From contig PBNY01000057.1 of assembly GCA_002723385.1 (NCBI GenBank), positions 1-44,655 on the forward strand: a stretch of 44,655 nucleotides of DNA. The letters are read 5' to 3'. Shown piece after piece: positions 33,101 to 39,800 of this stretch. The translations under genes were made by a program, and so were the position numbers. Every line of letters begins with the position of its first letter. Positions within the stretch are counted from its first letter, which is position 1. The notes beneath the pieces were generated by a model, which did no database searches, was not told the origin of the DNA, and saw nothing but the letters and a program-made list of their open reading frames with translations. Source of the stretch: Oceanospirillaceae bacterium (GTDB taxonomy: Bacteria; Pseudomonadota; Gammaproteobacteria; Pseudomonadales; Oceanobacteraceae).

Positions 33101-35716
33101 GACTGGCTCGCCTGCTGACTCTTGCGTCCAGGCGGGTTCTTCTTCCACCGCTCCACTTGCTGTAAGGCTTTCAATACTTGTGGGTGTAATTTCTTTGCCA
33201 TTACTCGCTTCCTCAGTGAGTTGATCCAATATAATGTTCAGCGCCAGTACGTCGTCACCCTTGGCCTGGGCGACTTGTGTAACGACCTCTTCTGGCACCC
33301 CTGCTTCCAGAGCATCCTGAATGGTTTGCGCGGTCTCGCGGCCATAGCCATCAATACCATCAACAGCAAATGACTCGTCTGTGATTTCGTCAATCACTCG
33401 CGTCACGGGCTTTCGATTCTGAACAATTGATGCTGCTGACTCCGGTCGCGCTTCAACAAAACCGGCCTCAACCGGGTTCAGCTCTCCGCGAATCACCTGC
33501 CGGAACTTATTCCTCTCAGATCGCTGCTGCTTTGCAAATCCAACCTCTTGTCGGCGCTCTTCTTTCAGGACTTCAAACATGCCCTCGATTGCACGGCGCT
33601 CTGGTGCAAGAAGTTTCTCACCAGCCAGCGCTTTTGTGACCGCTCGCTTGAAGCCATTGGTTCCAGCCCGTTTGTACTCATCATCAAGCCCAACATACCA
33701 GGGAGGATTTTCAGACGGAGCCCTGTTTCCTTCGGTGGTCACCGCGCCCATGCTTCCGCCGTTGAAAACCAGCTGTTCAGCCATGCCTTTCAGCTGACCA
33801 CGATAGTCATCGCGAAGAAGTCGAGGATCTTTGAAATTTTCTGGCAGCTTGTGGTCGCGAATCCTGTCAGTGACCCGACCAGCCAGCTCGGATGTTCGAT
33901 CTTGGAATTCCGGCCTGTAGTCAATGCCAGCATCATCCATTATCTGGAGCGCAGGCTGCTCGGGAGTAGGAATGTCAACTCGCTCGTATGGGATGCCACC
34001 ATCCTGCTGCTCTGGCGCATTCTGCTGAGCCCCGGCGGATTCGGCGGTATATGGTACGGAATCAGGGGACTGATCAAAGTCGCCACGCTGCTCTACAAGT
34101 GCAGACACTCGCTGTGGCGGAATATAAGGAATGCCATCGCGGTGAATCTGGCCCTCTACTGTTTCTCCGCTTTGCTCTGGAGCAGGCTTTTCAAACTGAC
34201 TCTTGTCGAAGTATTCGCCCTCCAGCAGATCCCCCTCAAGATTCGATGCGTTGGCTTTCAGCGAATCCGACGAGGCATTGATGATCGAGTCATAGCGATC
34301 CATTGCGCTGAACAGAATACTGTCAGCTCGCTCTTGCTTACCGCGATTCGCCCACCGCCGGGACATTTCAATTTGCTGCTTGATTGCTCGAAGAGCAATA
34401 GCTTCTTCTTCAAAGCCCTCCTTCTCAGCAATCCAGATATCGTCGTCAATGCCGCGATGCTTGCCCCGCCGCTTTTCAGCTGGCCCGGAATCCGGCGAAG
34501 CATCCTGCTCTGGCTGGTCGGCCTGGACTTGTTCCTTGATGTACTCAGAGGAGTCAAACGACTGCGCCTCTCTGGCCTCGCCCTTGCTGATTGCACCTGC
34601 AACACCGCCCAGCGTGCCACCCAGCACCGCCTCATTCGCTGCAGCAGCTTTAACACCCTCCATTGGATCACGATCAATGCCCTGATCTGCCACTGCCGTG
34701 TTTACCGCGTACTGCTCCATGCCGCCCTGAACAGCCTCTGTGCCGCCTTGCGCCAGCGCCTGTTTGCCCGCATTTGTCAAACGACTGCCTGTGCCAGCAC
34801 CCCGCAACAGGTCATCGATGTACTTACCACCGACTGCACCCATTGCCAGATTGGTCACCAGCAATGCCGGATCACGCGCAACAGCCTCTGCTGCTGCATC
34901 ACCCATTCTTTCACGCGAAATGGTGTGGACGCGATCAATCTGATCAGGACTCAGTGCCGCCGGATCGAGGGCACCGTACATATCCTGTGCATTTGCCCAG
35001 AATTCCTCCTGGTACGCATCAGATTCATTTAACTCGTCGATGGTCAGGTGTTGCGTGAATTCCTCCCGCGCGCTGACTGACGCCATGCCTGTTGAGATGC
35101 CCAGATCAGAAAGTGCCTGACCAGCAATGCCTGCTCTTGCGTTACCGCCTGCCGACATCACCCGGGCTGCTGTATCTATGCCGATACGCTTCGCAGCTTC
35201 TTTTGACGCCCCTTGCGCCAGCGCCGTCCGCGCCGCTGACGTTGTGACAACACGACTTGCAACCTTCGCCCCCAGCGCACCAACACCGCCACCCATGGCG
35301 ACTTGTGGCACCATCTGCCCCGCGAGGCTACCCAACTGCAGCAACCAGGTGTTTATGTCACTGGCCCCATCACCGAATGACAGATCACCTGAACCATCTT
35401 CCGTGAAGATTTCCTTCTGGAATGATTCCCGGCCAGCAGCGCTCATTTGATCAATTTGACTGCCAGCCCATTCGCTCGCACCAATGCTGGCATCACGCAG
35501 GGATTCAAAGCCTGTCAGTTGGTGTCCGGCCTCAGCAAGACCGGCAGCAGCTTGGCCCAGGCCATGCTGTGTGGCGTCAACCATGTCACCCATGAAGCCC
35601 TGATTGTTATCAGGTGCGCTGGATTCGCTCGGCCTCAGCACAGAGCGGTAGTTTTCGGCATCAGCCAGCCCTGCCTGAGCTGCCCAGCCCAAGCCGTCTT
35701 GTTGTTTATCTGACAT
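24149..35716 (-). CDS. giant polyvalent protein, DarB-like helicase/methyltransferase
   Basis: 3,855 residues in one uninterrupted frame. Visible parts in order: Gly/Ala-rich N-terminal region with hydrophobic stretches (about 120-200, 330-380); RNRRGNPFKTRGAAKALL (about 975); InPase-like domain (about 1090-1210, YIKKTTGADGEHIDVFVG); a helical domain with GIDPEIMQAGITLAGYHIE; SF2 helicase with Walker A NGTGTGKT (about 1520), DESH (about 1607), SATPF (about 1723) and QQEGRIFRVGQ (about 2026); adenine-type methyltransferase with EPSAGHG (about 2168) and NPPF (about 2228); zincin-like THEVVGHKG (about 2554); ART-like RIYHGTEGAF (about 2753); LPD38-like STPQFVIANLMRD (about 3333); basic coiled coil at the end. 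Such proteins are packaged and ejected to guard entering DNA against restriction, as known for P1 DarB. It lies in the internal virion cluster. Confidence 0.88.
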   Translation of the reverse strand: MSDKQQDGLGWAAQAGLADAENYRSVLRPSESSAPDNNQGFMGDMVDATQHGLGQAAAGLAEAGHQLTGFESLRDASIGASEWAGSQIDQMSAAGRESFQKEIFTEDGSGDLSFGDGASDINTWLLQLGSLAGQMVPQVAMGGGVGALGAKVASRVVTTSAARTALAQGASKEAAKRIGIDTAARVMSAGGNARAGIAGQALSDLGISTGMASVSAREEFTQHLTIDELNESDAYQEEFWANAQDMYGALDPAALSPDQIDRVHTISRERMGDAAAEAVARDPALLVTNLAMGAVGGKYIDDLLRGAGTGSRLTNAGKQALAQGGTEAVQGGMEQYAVNTAVADQGIDRDPMEGVKAAAANEAVLGGTLGGVAGAISKGEAREAQSFDSSEYIKEQVQADQPEQDASPDSGPAEKRRGKHRGIDDDIWIAEKEGFEEEAIALRAIKQQIEMSRRWANRGKQERADSILFSAMDRYDSIINASSDSLKANASNLEGDLLEGEYFDKSQFEKPAPEQSGETVEGQIHRDGIPYIPPQRVSALVEQRGDFDQSPDSVPYTAESAGAQQNAPEQQDGGIPYERVDIPTPEQPALQIMDDAGIDYRPEFQDRTSELAGRVTDRIRDHKLPENFKDPRLLRDDYRGQLKGMAEQLVFNGGSMGAVTTEGNRAPSENPPWYVGLDDEYKRAGTNGFKRAVTKALAGEKLLAPERRAIEGMFEVLKEERRQEVGFAKQQRSERNKFRQVIRGELNPVEAGFVEARPESAASIVQNRKPVTRVIDEITDESFAVDGIDGYGRETAQTIQDALEAGVPEEVVTQVAQAKGDDVLALNIILDQLTEEASNGKEITPTSIESLTASGAVEEEPAWTQESAGEPVLSSYDQSDLDQLNEREGRESVEPESPDSFVLAGSDLPADQAEARGQTSLLDSPPGPAQQQAESTQETPANAGVSRSEAPNISSEGLETSSVDSEGRPPIRNRRGNPFKTRGAAKALLRKNPGYEVAEVKGGFVLQWKGDSAVASSTTISDAITAGVPPEKISTAISSSKGSLVDLNANMEKEVEAAAQEAATSPENTTPEPTQAQIEAGNYKKGHTKIQGLDVTIENPRGSNRSGTDPDGHEWSVEMKHHYGYIKKTTGADGEHIDVFVGKEPESQKVFVIDQVNADGTFDEHKVMLGFRNRAQAVNGYKSNYEKGWKVGPVTTMTMGQFKDWLAGPDTDKPVDSKLRAETKPSPGVSVSENTVFTEDAAAKARELLRKKLGQLNSGIDPEIMQAGITLAGYHIEKGARTFAAYAKAMTADLGDVVKPYLKSWYMGVKYDPRAASFDGMDDAATVDSASIDKILSEKEASNEHNQRSSANLERDSEQSNARDGVGQESVQNGHDGDGGTGGSGVSPAQQGGRDDSGERVSGRQTPAAGTQGNIFIPAESSRVEASAAGSELNSGSGDSGISGQALEPATAEATNKAATSRPGLEEKRKLQQAADSVPVQVKDRDNIAKTLPFLLEGQQDDVLFAEERFSKADGYGVLFTNGTGTGKTATGLGVVKRFAREGKTSTVILVPTDKIASDWVSFGRNLGLNITQLSGVTDAGSGIVVTTYANFGQNDAVVQRNWDLVVGDESHYFMQSKDGKVTLPLKKLRAITKHPNGYYPRFESLYRKELDEQKSIKESIKSNNALMFLDDTRDAMRGELDDELKKLSYRKNKLDDFLRDKREQVRKDIEDSQGATRTRTLFLSATPFAYEKTIDYAEGYLFSYPEDGKIGNSNQSGFAKFMVEHFGYRIRYHKLTEPEADVDRGIMQRQFNTWLKQQGVLSGRMLDVTHDYDRKFVLTESAIGTEIDRAMQWIGERSSSDNENSYGYRDLAAIVRKRFDHLTRRYLLEAIKAKESIPIIKKHIELGRKVVVFHDFKRGGGFNPFRFEKAAGDSAFTEEGAAYNAAVDAFNDEFQSVIESPIWLAGSPINELTKAFPDALLFNGDVPKKQRRDNAAKFNDDDAGYNLIIGQSDAMKEGVSLHDTTGKSQRVLINLGLPTKPTTAIQQEGRIFRVGQASNAMFRYLNTGTNWERWAFASTIAQRSSTAENLAIGEQARSLMDAFINGFEDSDTYPPGHDGEGTGGKEKDKQANAALTEWDRAMTMYYGQLKRNSKTKSMEGIDYFPTPEPLGLKMVEWADIRSGDKAMEPSAGHGAIARWLPDNANRIVVEPESELASRLKMVTGDSRLVTGTFENLDVGGNKVDAVVMNPPFGRGGSTAIKHLEKAAKHLNDGGRIVALIPTGPAADKKFDNWFYGQDSKGKPVAPDLYLRASIKLPSVTFERAGTKVAARIVVIDKQTDKDAASGIQQLDRNYSSADTVKEFFNRIEHSELPGRPEAKPKAKPTTLPKENGESSNAVFKLAETRHAKKGIDLYVASLKEKLDYDEYKALEKIAKQHNGYYSKFSKNGAIPGFQFETADDRQAFLDAAKGDGEVLASLADRIREAAKLKQQTKPPTEAALLHKGQVEKWIRDADKLVADNVTVVPRFDDLPLSIRTRYKLSDAGDLEGIFDQGNAKAYVIADRIPDAISAVMTATHEVVGHKGVIAYLKEREAQGGRDFFSVLDDIYRSIGRRPIDNMVGRYGFDYSVDSDRRNAVLEYVAHLSETGKKPSLVQRVVGALKAALRRLIPSVPWSETDVLVLIQKGRAALKPKSDTTPDPVLAGQGFTSVVRATSDQDLYRKDSAPDSVTIDGRKRPARNSDGEPIHSTEEGVRNFWSWFGDSVVVDGEGRPKRIYHGTEGAFTVFSTDMVYTTDSQSSASEYGDTLISGYISMSNPLDLRDMTARIQLIDDIVPDADREPGDEVSDPELMVVLQYGQSDIAQWLDENGYDGLIAPMASPDNPFVEVDGTAYVVPKSSQVKSINNSGKFDSGNASVLARLSDALKADTSLTDAQREAMDKFGSETIRESVAAQVRKVMDRLALKLRQGMVDRFSGLLEMDKRLLDGEVTTEANITRSSWVKARMASAASGAVSGLMNAGRITLDKEGVIDIRKDTQGLVFSLHKLGSTAEVEKFFGWIAGNRAAKLREQGRENLFTDEDIDALRTLNEGKLPDGRNRNDVYQQVFKEFQQHRDDVLSIADKAGLLKKAMDEDDAILAIASDSGFGKQLADKVKRLRRAQKLADDADKQQEYAEKEQAALVELKELLGSNLEDFDQQLDYMTTDQKELWMNEFYVPFYRVMEEGQNKTTGPRRVAGLSRQEAYKKLKGGDQKIKDLLQNTIMNFHHLLDASLKNIAAQQALSNAEQLGIAEPVSSTQAAKDDASTYVLQDGRKQWYSIGDPFVYQSLMSLSHTGMNGTAMKIMRSFKRTFTNLTTSTPQFVIANLMRDSLSAIATTDLKKNPASNLVQGFKHFGVLDRGSFERARLLASGGAFSFGHVFGENADEIKYSIDGELRRAKVLSTRKGMMGLLNAGWMRWQDVQNSAENANRMAAFKQAEEAGKGKLYAAFQARDLMDFSGMGAWPAIRFLIDTVPFLNARIQGLDKLYRSGVKPTSKVVWNMLGRGEATGDEKQAAARFMTVVGALSVASIALYLHNKDDEEFQKAPDWMKDTYWWVRVGDNLFPIPKPFEVGAIATMAERLIEQAVDDKATGELFAERLGFMLTNTFSFSPIPQIAQPALDVYANRDSFTGRDIETMGMERLSPSNRTRSDTSYPAKGAGVVTEAVFGADSKLALSPVQIDYLIGGYFGQIGTWVAGLADVGVRAISGEERPASHWYEYQPVRRFYRDLNAPNPGKYQTLFYEALRESARLQADIRQYKEYGELAKAAETTKDNKELLRLRKRLNRAQRQLSKINAQIRQVERGQLSAEEKRRRIDLLKLRKQQIIERIQPALEKLG

Positions 35717-35728
35717 GAGATTATCCGG

Positions 35729-37198
35729 TTAGAAAGAGGCCAGTTGGTCGGCGTCGGATGAAGTGGTTTGGGAGGATGCAAGACCAGCCATCTTTTTGAT
35801 GATTGCCTGCTGCTCTTCTGGGGTTTTTGCATTATTGAGCTGACGCTGAAGTTCGGCCTGAGCCTGCTCGCGAGGATTAGCGCGTGGCGCCTGAGCTGGT
35901 ATACCCGCCGATTGCTCAGCTTCAACACGCTGTCTGGCTGCATCCGGATAGAGAGGATCGGTCATTTCTGGTCGAGGCGGAGCAGAAGGAGACGACCCGG
36001 TAGAAGCCTGTGCCTGTTCTTGTCTCATCCGCTTGTCGGCAGCATCCAACCCGCTTTCAGCGTTGACAATGTACTCGTTCAGCTCTGCATATGTCAGCGG
36101 CGAATAGTCGCCACTTCTGCGCTTGCCGCTCATGGCACCCATAATCACTTGAGACGGCACGCCGATTGTATTGGTCAGGGCGTCAGCAGCAGCTTGCGGA
36201 TCAGTGACAGCGTCCTTCTGATACTGCGCCATGGCATCCCACAGCACCTTATCGTTGGCTGCCATCTTGTCCCGGTTTTTGCCGTCCGGTGCAGCACTGC
36301 CACCAACCTGGGTAGCACCACCACGGCCATCAAACTGGTACAGGGTTTTATTGCCGTTTTGGTCATAGCCCTGCTTGTATGAGTATTCCGGCTTCGGTGC
36401 CAGTGACTTGCCGAAGTAGATTTTGTGCAGCCGGTCGGCCAGCACTTTGCTATCACCACCGGCCTGATCAACCAGATAAGCGGCATTTGCGCGATGAAGC
36501 CCGACTGTCGCCCACTCCTCCAACTGATCTGGTGTCAAAGTGATAACCCGGTCATCAGCGCCTGCTGTGCCATTTTTAGTCACTGGTGCCTTGTACACCT
36601 TGCCGTCCTTGCCGGTTACCGCCAACTCCATGGCAATGCGCCCGTCCGGCAGTCGTCGCAGACCACTCAACTGGCGCTTGAGACCGTCCGAACCGGTGCG
36701 CTGATCCAGTTGCGGCTGAATCAACTTGCCGATTGCCGTCAGTGACTGCTGGCCCATCTCTCCGCCTTGATTGAACTCATCCAGAGCACCCAACACCGAG
36801 CGCCCGGAATCCATTGACTGTGCCCGCCATTGCGGATCACCAAGCCGTTCAATACCCAATGCAGAATGTTTTCCGTAGAAATCGGCGTCCGGCTTGATCA
36901 GGCCCTGACGCATCGCAACCAGATCACGCTGCAATTCCGCCATGCTTTCCTTTTTCTTCCGATCATCCTGCTTCTGTTGCCACTCAGTATCCTGCCGCTC
37001 GTTCAGCACACTCTGACGCTTCAGTTGCTTGTCCTGCTGCGCCCACAGCTTTTCTTTTCGTGCAAACTCTTTATCAGCCCTTTCGCCAGCCTTGTCTTCG
37101 CGCTCATGACGACGCCGGGCATCAATCAGACCCATTCCGGTATTCAGTCCTCCGGCCAGGCCACTCATGAAATTGGCTGTGCTTAATCCACCACTCAT
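35729..37198 (-). CDS. internal virion / ejection protein candidate
   Basis: 489 residues, ATG after GAGGTAAGGCA. A short Gly/Met-rich start is followed by a highly charged coiled coil (about 30-100, Arg/Lys/Glu/Gln), a globular middle (about 150-300), and a Gln/Ala/Pro-rich C-terminal region. No membrane helix or enzyme motif. It lies between the small internal virion genes and the giant polyvalent gene, 12 bases before the latter. Comparable long polar proteins form the inner ejection core in podoviruses. Confidence 0.6.
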   Translation of the reverse strand: MSGGLSTANFMSGLAGGLNTGMGLIDARRRHEREDKAGERADKEFARKEKLWAQQDKQLKRQSVLNERQDTEWQQKQDDRKKKESMAELQRDLVAMRQGLIKPDADFYGKHSALGIERLGDPQWRAQSMDSGRSVLGALDEFNQGGEMGQQSLTAIGKLIQPQLDQRTGSDGLKRQLSGLRRLPDGRIAMELAVTGKDGKVYKAPVTKNGTAGADDRVITLTPDQLEEWATVGLHRANAAYLVDQAGGDSKVLADRLHKIYFGKSLAPKPEYSYKQGYDQNGNKTLYQFDGRGGATQVGGSAAPDGKNRDKMAANDKVLWDAMAQYQKDAVTDPQAAADALTNTIGVPSQVIMGAMSGKRRSGDYSPLTYAELNEYIVNAESGLDAADKRMRQEQAQASTGSSPSAPPRPEMTDPLYPDAARQRVEAEQSAGIPAQAPRANPREQAQAELQRQLNNAKTPEEQQAIIKKMAGLASSQTTSSDADQLASF

Positions 37199-37216
37199 TG
37201 CCTTACCTCACAGAAG

Positions 37217-37456
37217 TCACAGAAACTCATACATCAGATAGCCAGCAGCGGCACCGACACCGGCACCAACCGGCCCTCCCACAGCAAATCCCAATCCCGC
37301 ACCGGTCGCTACGGCATTCATTTGCCCGGCTTTATCAGCCTGTTCGAGCTGATCATTCGTCATCTTGCGCTGTTGCTCCAACGCAGCCGCATCCGCCAGC
37401 CCTGCCTTGGCCTCTTGGTCCAGCCCGCGCTGGACGTTTACCAGTCCATATCCCAT
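37217..37456 (-). CDS. small glycine-zipper membrane protein
   Basis: 79 residues from ATG 37456, which has GGGAGG 5 bases upstream; an upstream start at 37522 would overlap the neighbour heavily. An N-terminal helical part is followed by GAGLGFAVGGPVGAGVGAAA, a Gly-zipper that could insert in membranes, near the C-terminus. Internal virion proteins of T7-like phages contain such segments and form a channel in the cell envelope. Confidence 0.6.
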   Translation of the reverse strand: MGYGLVNVQRGLDQEAKAGLADAAALEQQRKMTNDQLEQADKAGQMNAVATGAGLGFAVGGPVGAGVGAAAGYLMYEFL

Positions 37457-37457
37457 A

Positions 37458-37859
37458 TCAGCCTCCCGTGTAGCTGCCAGATAGTTGCGCCATTTCGCGG
37501 TCTTTGCCCGCCGTTTTGGCATTATTCATTGCGTCCACCTTGGCCAGCGCAGCGCTTCGCTTCAGGTCAGATTCCCGGTTGGCCTTTTGAGCATCCGTCA
37601 GTGCCAGGCCCAGCCCCTCATCACGACGCTGCATTGATGCTTCAGCCAAGCCGAAACCCCGGTCGATATTGTCAGCAGCCTGGTCAACTGCATTCGTCAC
37701 CGTCTGGCCACTCGTAATGTCTTCAGCAAACTGCATGATGTAAGGCACGTCGTCTGCCGCGAATTTGTCCCAGTCGGCACGCAGTACGGCAGCATTCAGA
37801 CTGTCAGCAGAGCCGTAGTCAGCCAAATTAATGTGATTTGGATTTGCTGGATCAGCCAT
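37458..37859 (-). CDS. small internal virion protein candidate
   Basis: 133 residues from ATG 37859 (MADPANPNHINL), overlapping the upstream stop; longer frames upstream are not coding in character. Mostly helical, polar, Ala/Asp-rich, with a run of Asp/Arg/Lys helices after residue 60. It lies in the ejection module between two other small virion candidates and ends 2 bases before the next start. No domain recognised. Confidence 0.55.
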   Translation of the reverse strand: MADPANPNHINLADYGSADSLNAAVLRADWDKFAADDVPYIMQFAEDITSGQTVTNAVDQAADNIDRGFGLAEASMQRRDEGLGLALTDAQKANRESDLKRSAALAKVDAMNNAKTAGKDREMAQLSGSYTGG

Positions 37860-38559
37860 TACTATTACCCCCGTCTCCCTTATCGTTTTTCCACTTGGAC
37901 GCAGGACTAGACAACGCAAGCCCAGCGCCCGTGCCGATTGCGCTGGTTGTTGCAGCACGCGAGTTGTGCGCCGCCTGCGCCTTGTTTGCCGCCTGCGCAC
38001 TGGCACGATGAGCAATGTCAGACAGACCAGCAACAGCAACGGTTTGATCACCAATGGCTTGCGCAATCACGTTCTGCTTGTGATGACCGGCAATCGTATC
38101 GACTGCAAACTCGGATTCGGCCCCTGCACGACCGGACGCCTCGCCTGTCGCCATGGAAATTGAGTCAAGACCGGCAAGTCCCGCACCAGAACCAGGGCCA
38201 ACACCGCGAGAACGCATTGATGATTTCGCGCGATCCAGCGCAATTCCACCAGATGCCTGGGCACCGACATTTGCACGCCCCACCGCAGCACCGCGAGCCG
38301 CGTCAGAATCCAGCTGATCAACGCGAGACTTGTACTCATCGCGTACAAAATCCAAATCTCGCGCCAGGTTGTACTTCTGCGCAGCAATATCAGCGCTTGT
38401 GCGCTCTGCATCACTAGGCTTTTGCTTCGGCACATCCGGTGATAAAGAGTCACCAACATCCGAAATCCCGTCGGAAATCGAATCAACCGCATCCCTACCC
38501 AGATTCCCGACAGAATCCACACCATTGTCTATCGCCTCTCCAACTGCGCCACCACACAT
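37852..38559 (-). CDS. internal virion protein, T7 gp14-like in position
   Basis: 235 residues from ATG 38559 (MCGGAVGEAIDNG), preceded by GGGGGGTG and joined to the GNAT stop by TGATG. It begins with the short MCGG phrase common at the start of podovirus internal proteins, then an Asp/Ser-rich stretch, a long Ala/Arg-rich helical region (about 70-190), and a Gly/Ala-rich hydrophobic segment near the end (TSAIGTGAGLALSSP). Together with the GNAT-like gene upstream this copies the gp13-gp14 order of T7. Sequence identity to gp14 not claimed. Confidence 0.6.
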   Translation of the reverse strand: MCGGAVGEAIDNGVDSVGNLGRDAVDSISDGISDVGDSLSPDVPKQKPSDAERTSADIAAQKYNLARDLDFVRDEYKSRVDQLDSDAARGAAVGRANVGAQASGGIALDRAKSSMRSRGVGPGSGAGLAGLDSISMATGEASGRAGAESEFAVDTIAGHHKQNVIAQAIGDQTVAVAGLSDIAHRASAQAANKAQAAHNSRAATTSAIGTGAGLALSSPASKWKNDKGDGGNSNG

Positions 38560-38975
38560 CAGAACACCCCCCATACCGACCCAAGGCGCGACAGTCCTGA
38601 ACGCTCTGCAACAGACTCAAAATCACGCAGCTGAACGCCTGTGCTCTGACCGACTGTGATGATTTTCGCACCACGCTCGCTGGCCCAGCGCAAGAATGAT
38701 TCAACTGAAGCCTTGCCCAAACCGCGACCGCGAGCACTTGGCTTGACGTACAACAGCACGTCGCTGGCCGCCAATTCATTGCTGTAAAATGCCGGATCGG
38801 CGCGGCCCAGCATCAGGTGATTCGAGCTGATGCTGATGAACTGCCCAGACTCAATATGCTGGACGAGGAAGGCGCGCAGCTTTTCCTGATTCAATTTGAG
38901 CCGACCGAACATCGTCTCATTATGCATTCCGCGCATATGATCCAGCGCAAGTTCGATCTGTTCTGTTTTAGTCAT
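38559..38975 (-). CDS. GNAT-fold protein, T7 gp13-like in position
   Basis: 138 residues from ATG 38975, with GGAG 8 bases upstream. Acetyl-CoA loop of the GNAT fold is clear: VLLYVKPSARGRGLGKASVE (about 75-94), then a helix and a beta-strand ERGAKIITVGQSTG. T7 gp13, an internal virion protein of about the same size, has the same fold, and this gene stands in the same place before the gp14-like gene. It could be a structural relic or an active acetyltransferase. First gene of the ejection operon. Confidence 0.75.
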   Translation of the reverse strand: MTKTEQIELALDHMRGMHNETMFGRLKLNQEKLRAFLVQHIESGQFISISSNHLMLGRADPAFYSNELAASDVLLYVKPSARGRGLGKASVESFLRWASERGAKIITVGQSTGVQLRDFESVAERSGLSRLGSVWGVF

Positions 38976-38991
38976 ACCCAAACTCCAGACG

Positions 38992-39028
38992 CAAAAAAGC
39001 CCGGATCAGGAGCTACCTGCCGGGCTTG
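38992..39028 (-). terminator. rho-independent terminator after the 39101 gene
   Basis: Minus strand AAGCCCGGCAGG, a loop, CCTGATCCGGGCTTTTTTGCG; stem with a small bulge and T-tract. It ends the short leftward immunity transcript just before the ejection operon. Confidence 0.8.
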
Positions 39029-39100
39029 GATAGAATTTTTCTAGTCTGGTGAAATTTTGCTCTTTCGGGCCACGCCGGTCAAGAAGCAAATCAGCCGAAA

Positions 39101-39352
39101 CTATAATCGCTCCCCAGTCTTCGCTTCAACTTCTTCGAGCAATTGTTCGACAAGGGTTCGAATCTTCGATTTCGGTTCGATTCGTTTTTCGGACTCGATC
39201 TTTGTTGCCGCAGCACCTTTCACGAGCACATCAAACAAGATGGATTTCTTCGATGCCCAGTTGATCAGAGTTTGCTCTGACTGCTCAGTTATCTGAACAA
39301 GCTCCTTCAGGCCGGACAAACCGGCCCGCTTGCATCTTTCAGATGGAGTCAT
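39101..39352 (-). CDS. small helix-turn-helix protein, possible Cro-type regulator
   Basis: 83 residues, ATG in an ATGA overlap. The start MTPSERCKRAGLSGLKELVQ and SEQTLINWASKK (about 25-36) match a widespread group of small phage proteins with an XRE-like recognition helix. The C-terminus is charged and helical. It is transcribed leftward from the promoter opposite the repressor, so a Cro-like role is plausible but unproven. Confidence 0.6.
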   Translation of the reverse strand: MTPSERCKRAGLSGLKELVQITEQSEQTLINWASKKSILFDVLVKGAAATKIESEKRIEPKSKIRTLVEQLLEEVEAKTGERL

Positions 39353-39678
39353 ACAAGACCCGCGCTCTTTGCAATTTTGGCGACCTGATGCCCGTGCAGC
39401 TCCATCACTGGACGCTCATCATCATGTCCAGCCGTTGCTGCCTCAATGATGGTGTAAGCAGGATTGAAATCGGCATCCAGGGCCGCGAAGTCATCCGCAG
39501 CCTTGAGTTTAACCGCCATGCCCTGTGACCAGCGATATGTCTCGCCAGATACTCCGCTGCCGCCGAACATTTGCGTAATAAAGATGCGGCCAAAATTCTC
39601 ACTTTGTATGACTGCTTGCTCGCAATCAATTCCGTACATACCTTCTACTGTGCGGGTTTCAATGACTTTGTTCTTCAT
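39349..39678 (-). CDS. hypothetical protein, first gene of leftward immunity transcript
   Basis: 109 residues, ATG after GGAG with 7-base spacing. Mixed alpha/beta, with a Gly/Ser-rich loop (MFGGSGVSGETYRW) and a C-terminal MELHGHQVAKIAKSAGLV. No domain recognised. It is directly downstream of the promoter proposed at 39724-39751 and shares a transcript with the small HTH gene. Confidence 0.6.
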   Translation of the reverse strand: MKNKVIETRTVEGMYGIDCEQAVIQSENFGRIFITQMFGGSGVSGETYRWSQGMAVKLKAADDFAALDADFNPAYTIIEAATAGHDDERPVMELHGHQVAKIAKSAGLV

Positions 39679-39723
39679 TTTTGATCTCCGGTGTTCTTGG
39701 GTTAATTTCTAAATCTGACCCCA

Positions 39724-39751
39724 ATAATACTAATATATTTTTAGTTGTAAA
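39724..39751 (-). promoter_or_regulatory. leftward promoter opposite the repressor
   Basis: On the minus strand -35 TTTACA (39751-39746), 16-base spacer, -10 TATTAT (39729-39724). It drives the 39678 gene. The -35 box is covered by the inverted repeat at 39737-39767. Confidence 0.6.
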
Positions 39752-39767
39752 CAAAAAAACTAAAAAT
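39737..39767. promoter_or_regulatory. inverted repeat, likely repressor operator
   Basis: ATTTTTAGTT (39737-39746) and AACTAAAAAT (39758-39767) are perfect reverse complements 11 bases apart. They overlap the leftward -35 and lie upstream of the repressor gene. A second possible site, TTAATTGTAAAAA (39771-39783), resembles TTAGTTGTAAACA (39741-39753). Confidence 0.55.
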
Positions 39768-39800
39768 AAATTAATTGTAAAAACATGTAAAAGGTCAAAC

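Noticed and set aside
33548..35032. Long plus-strand open frame (494 codons) opposite the giant gene
   Set aside because: Product is Cys/Arg/Leu-rich without any domain, has no ribosome site, and lies fully inside the well-supported minus-strand gene; it is a shadow frame.
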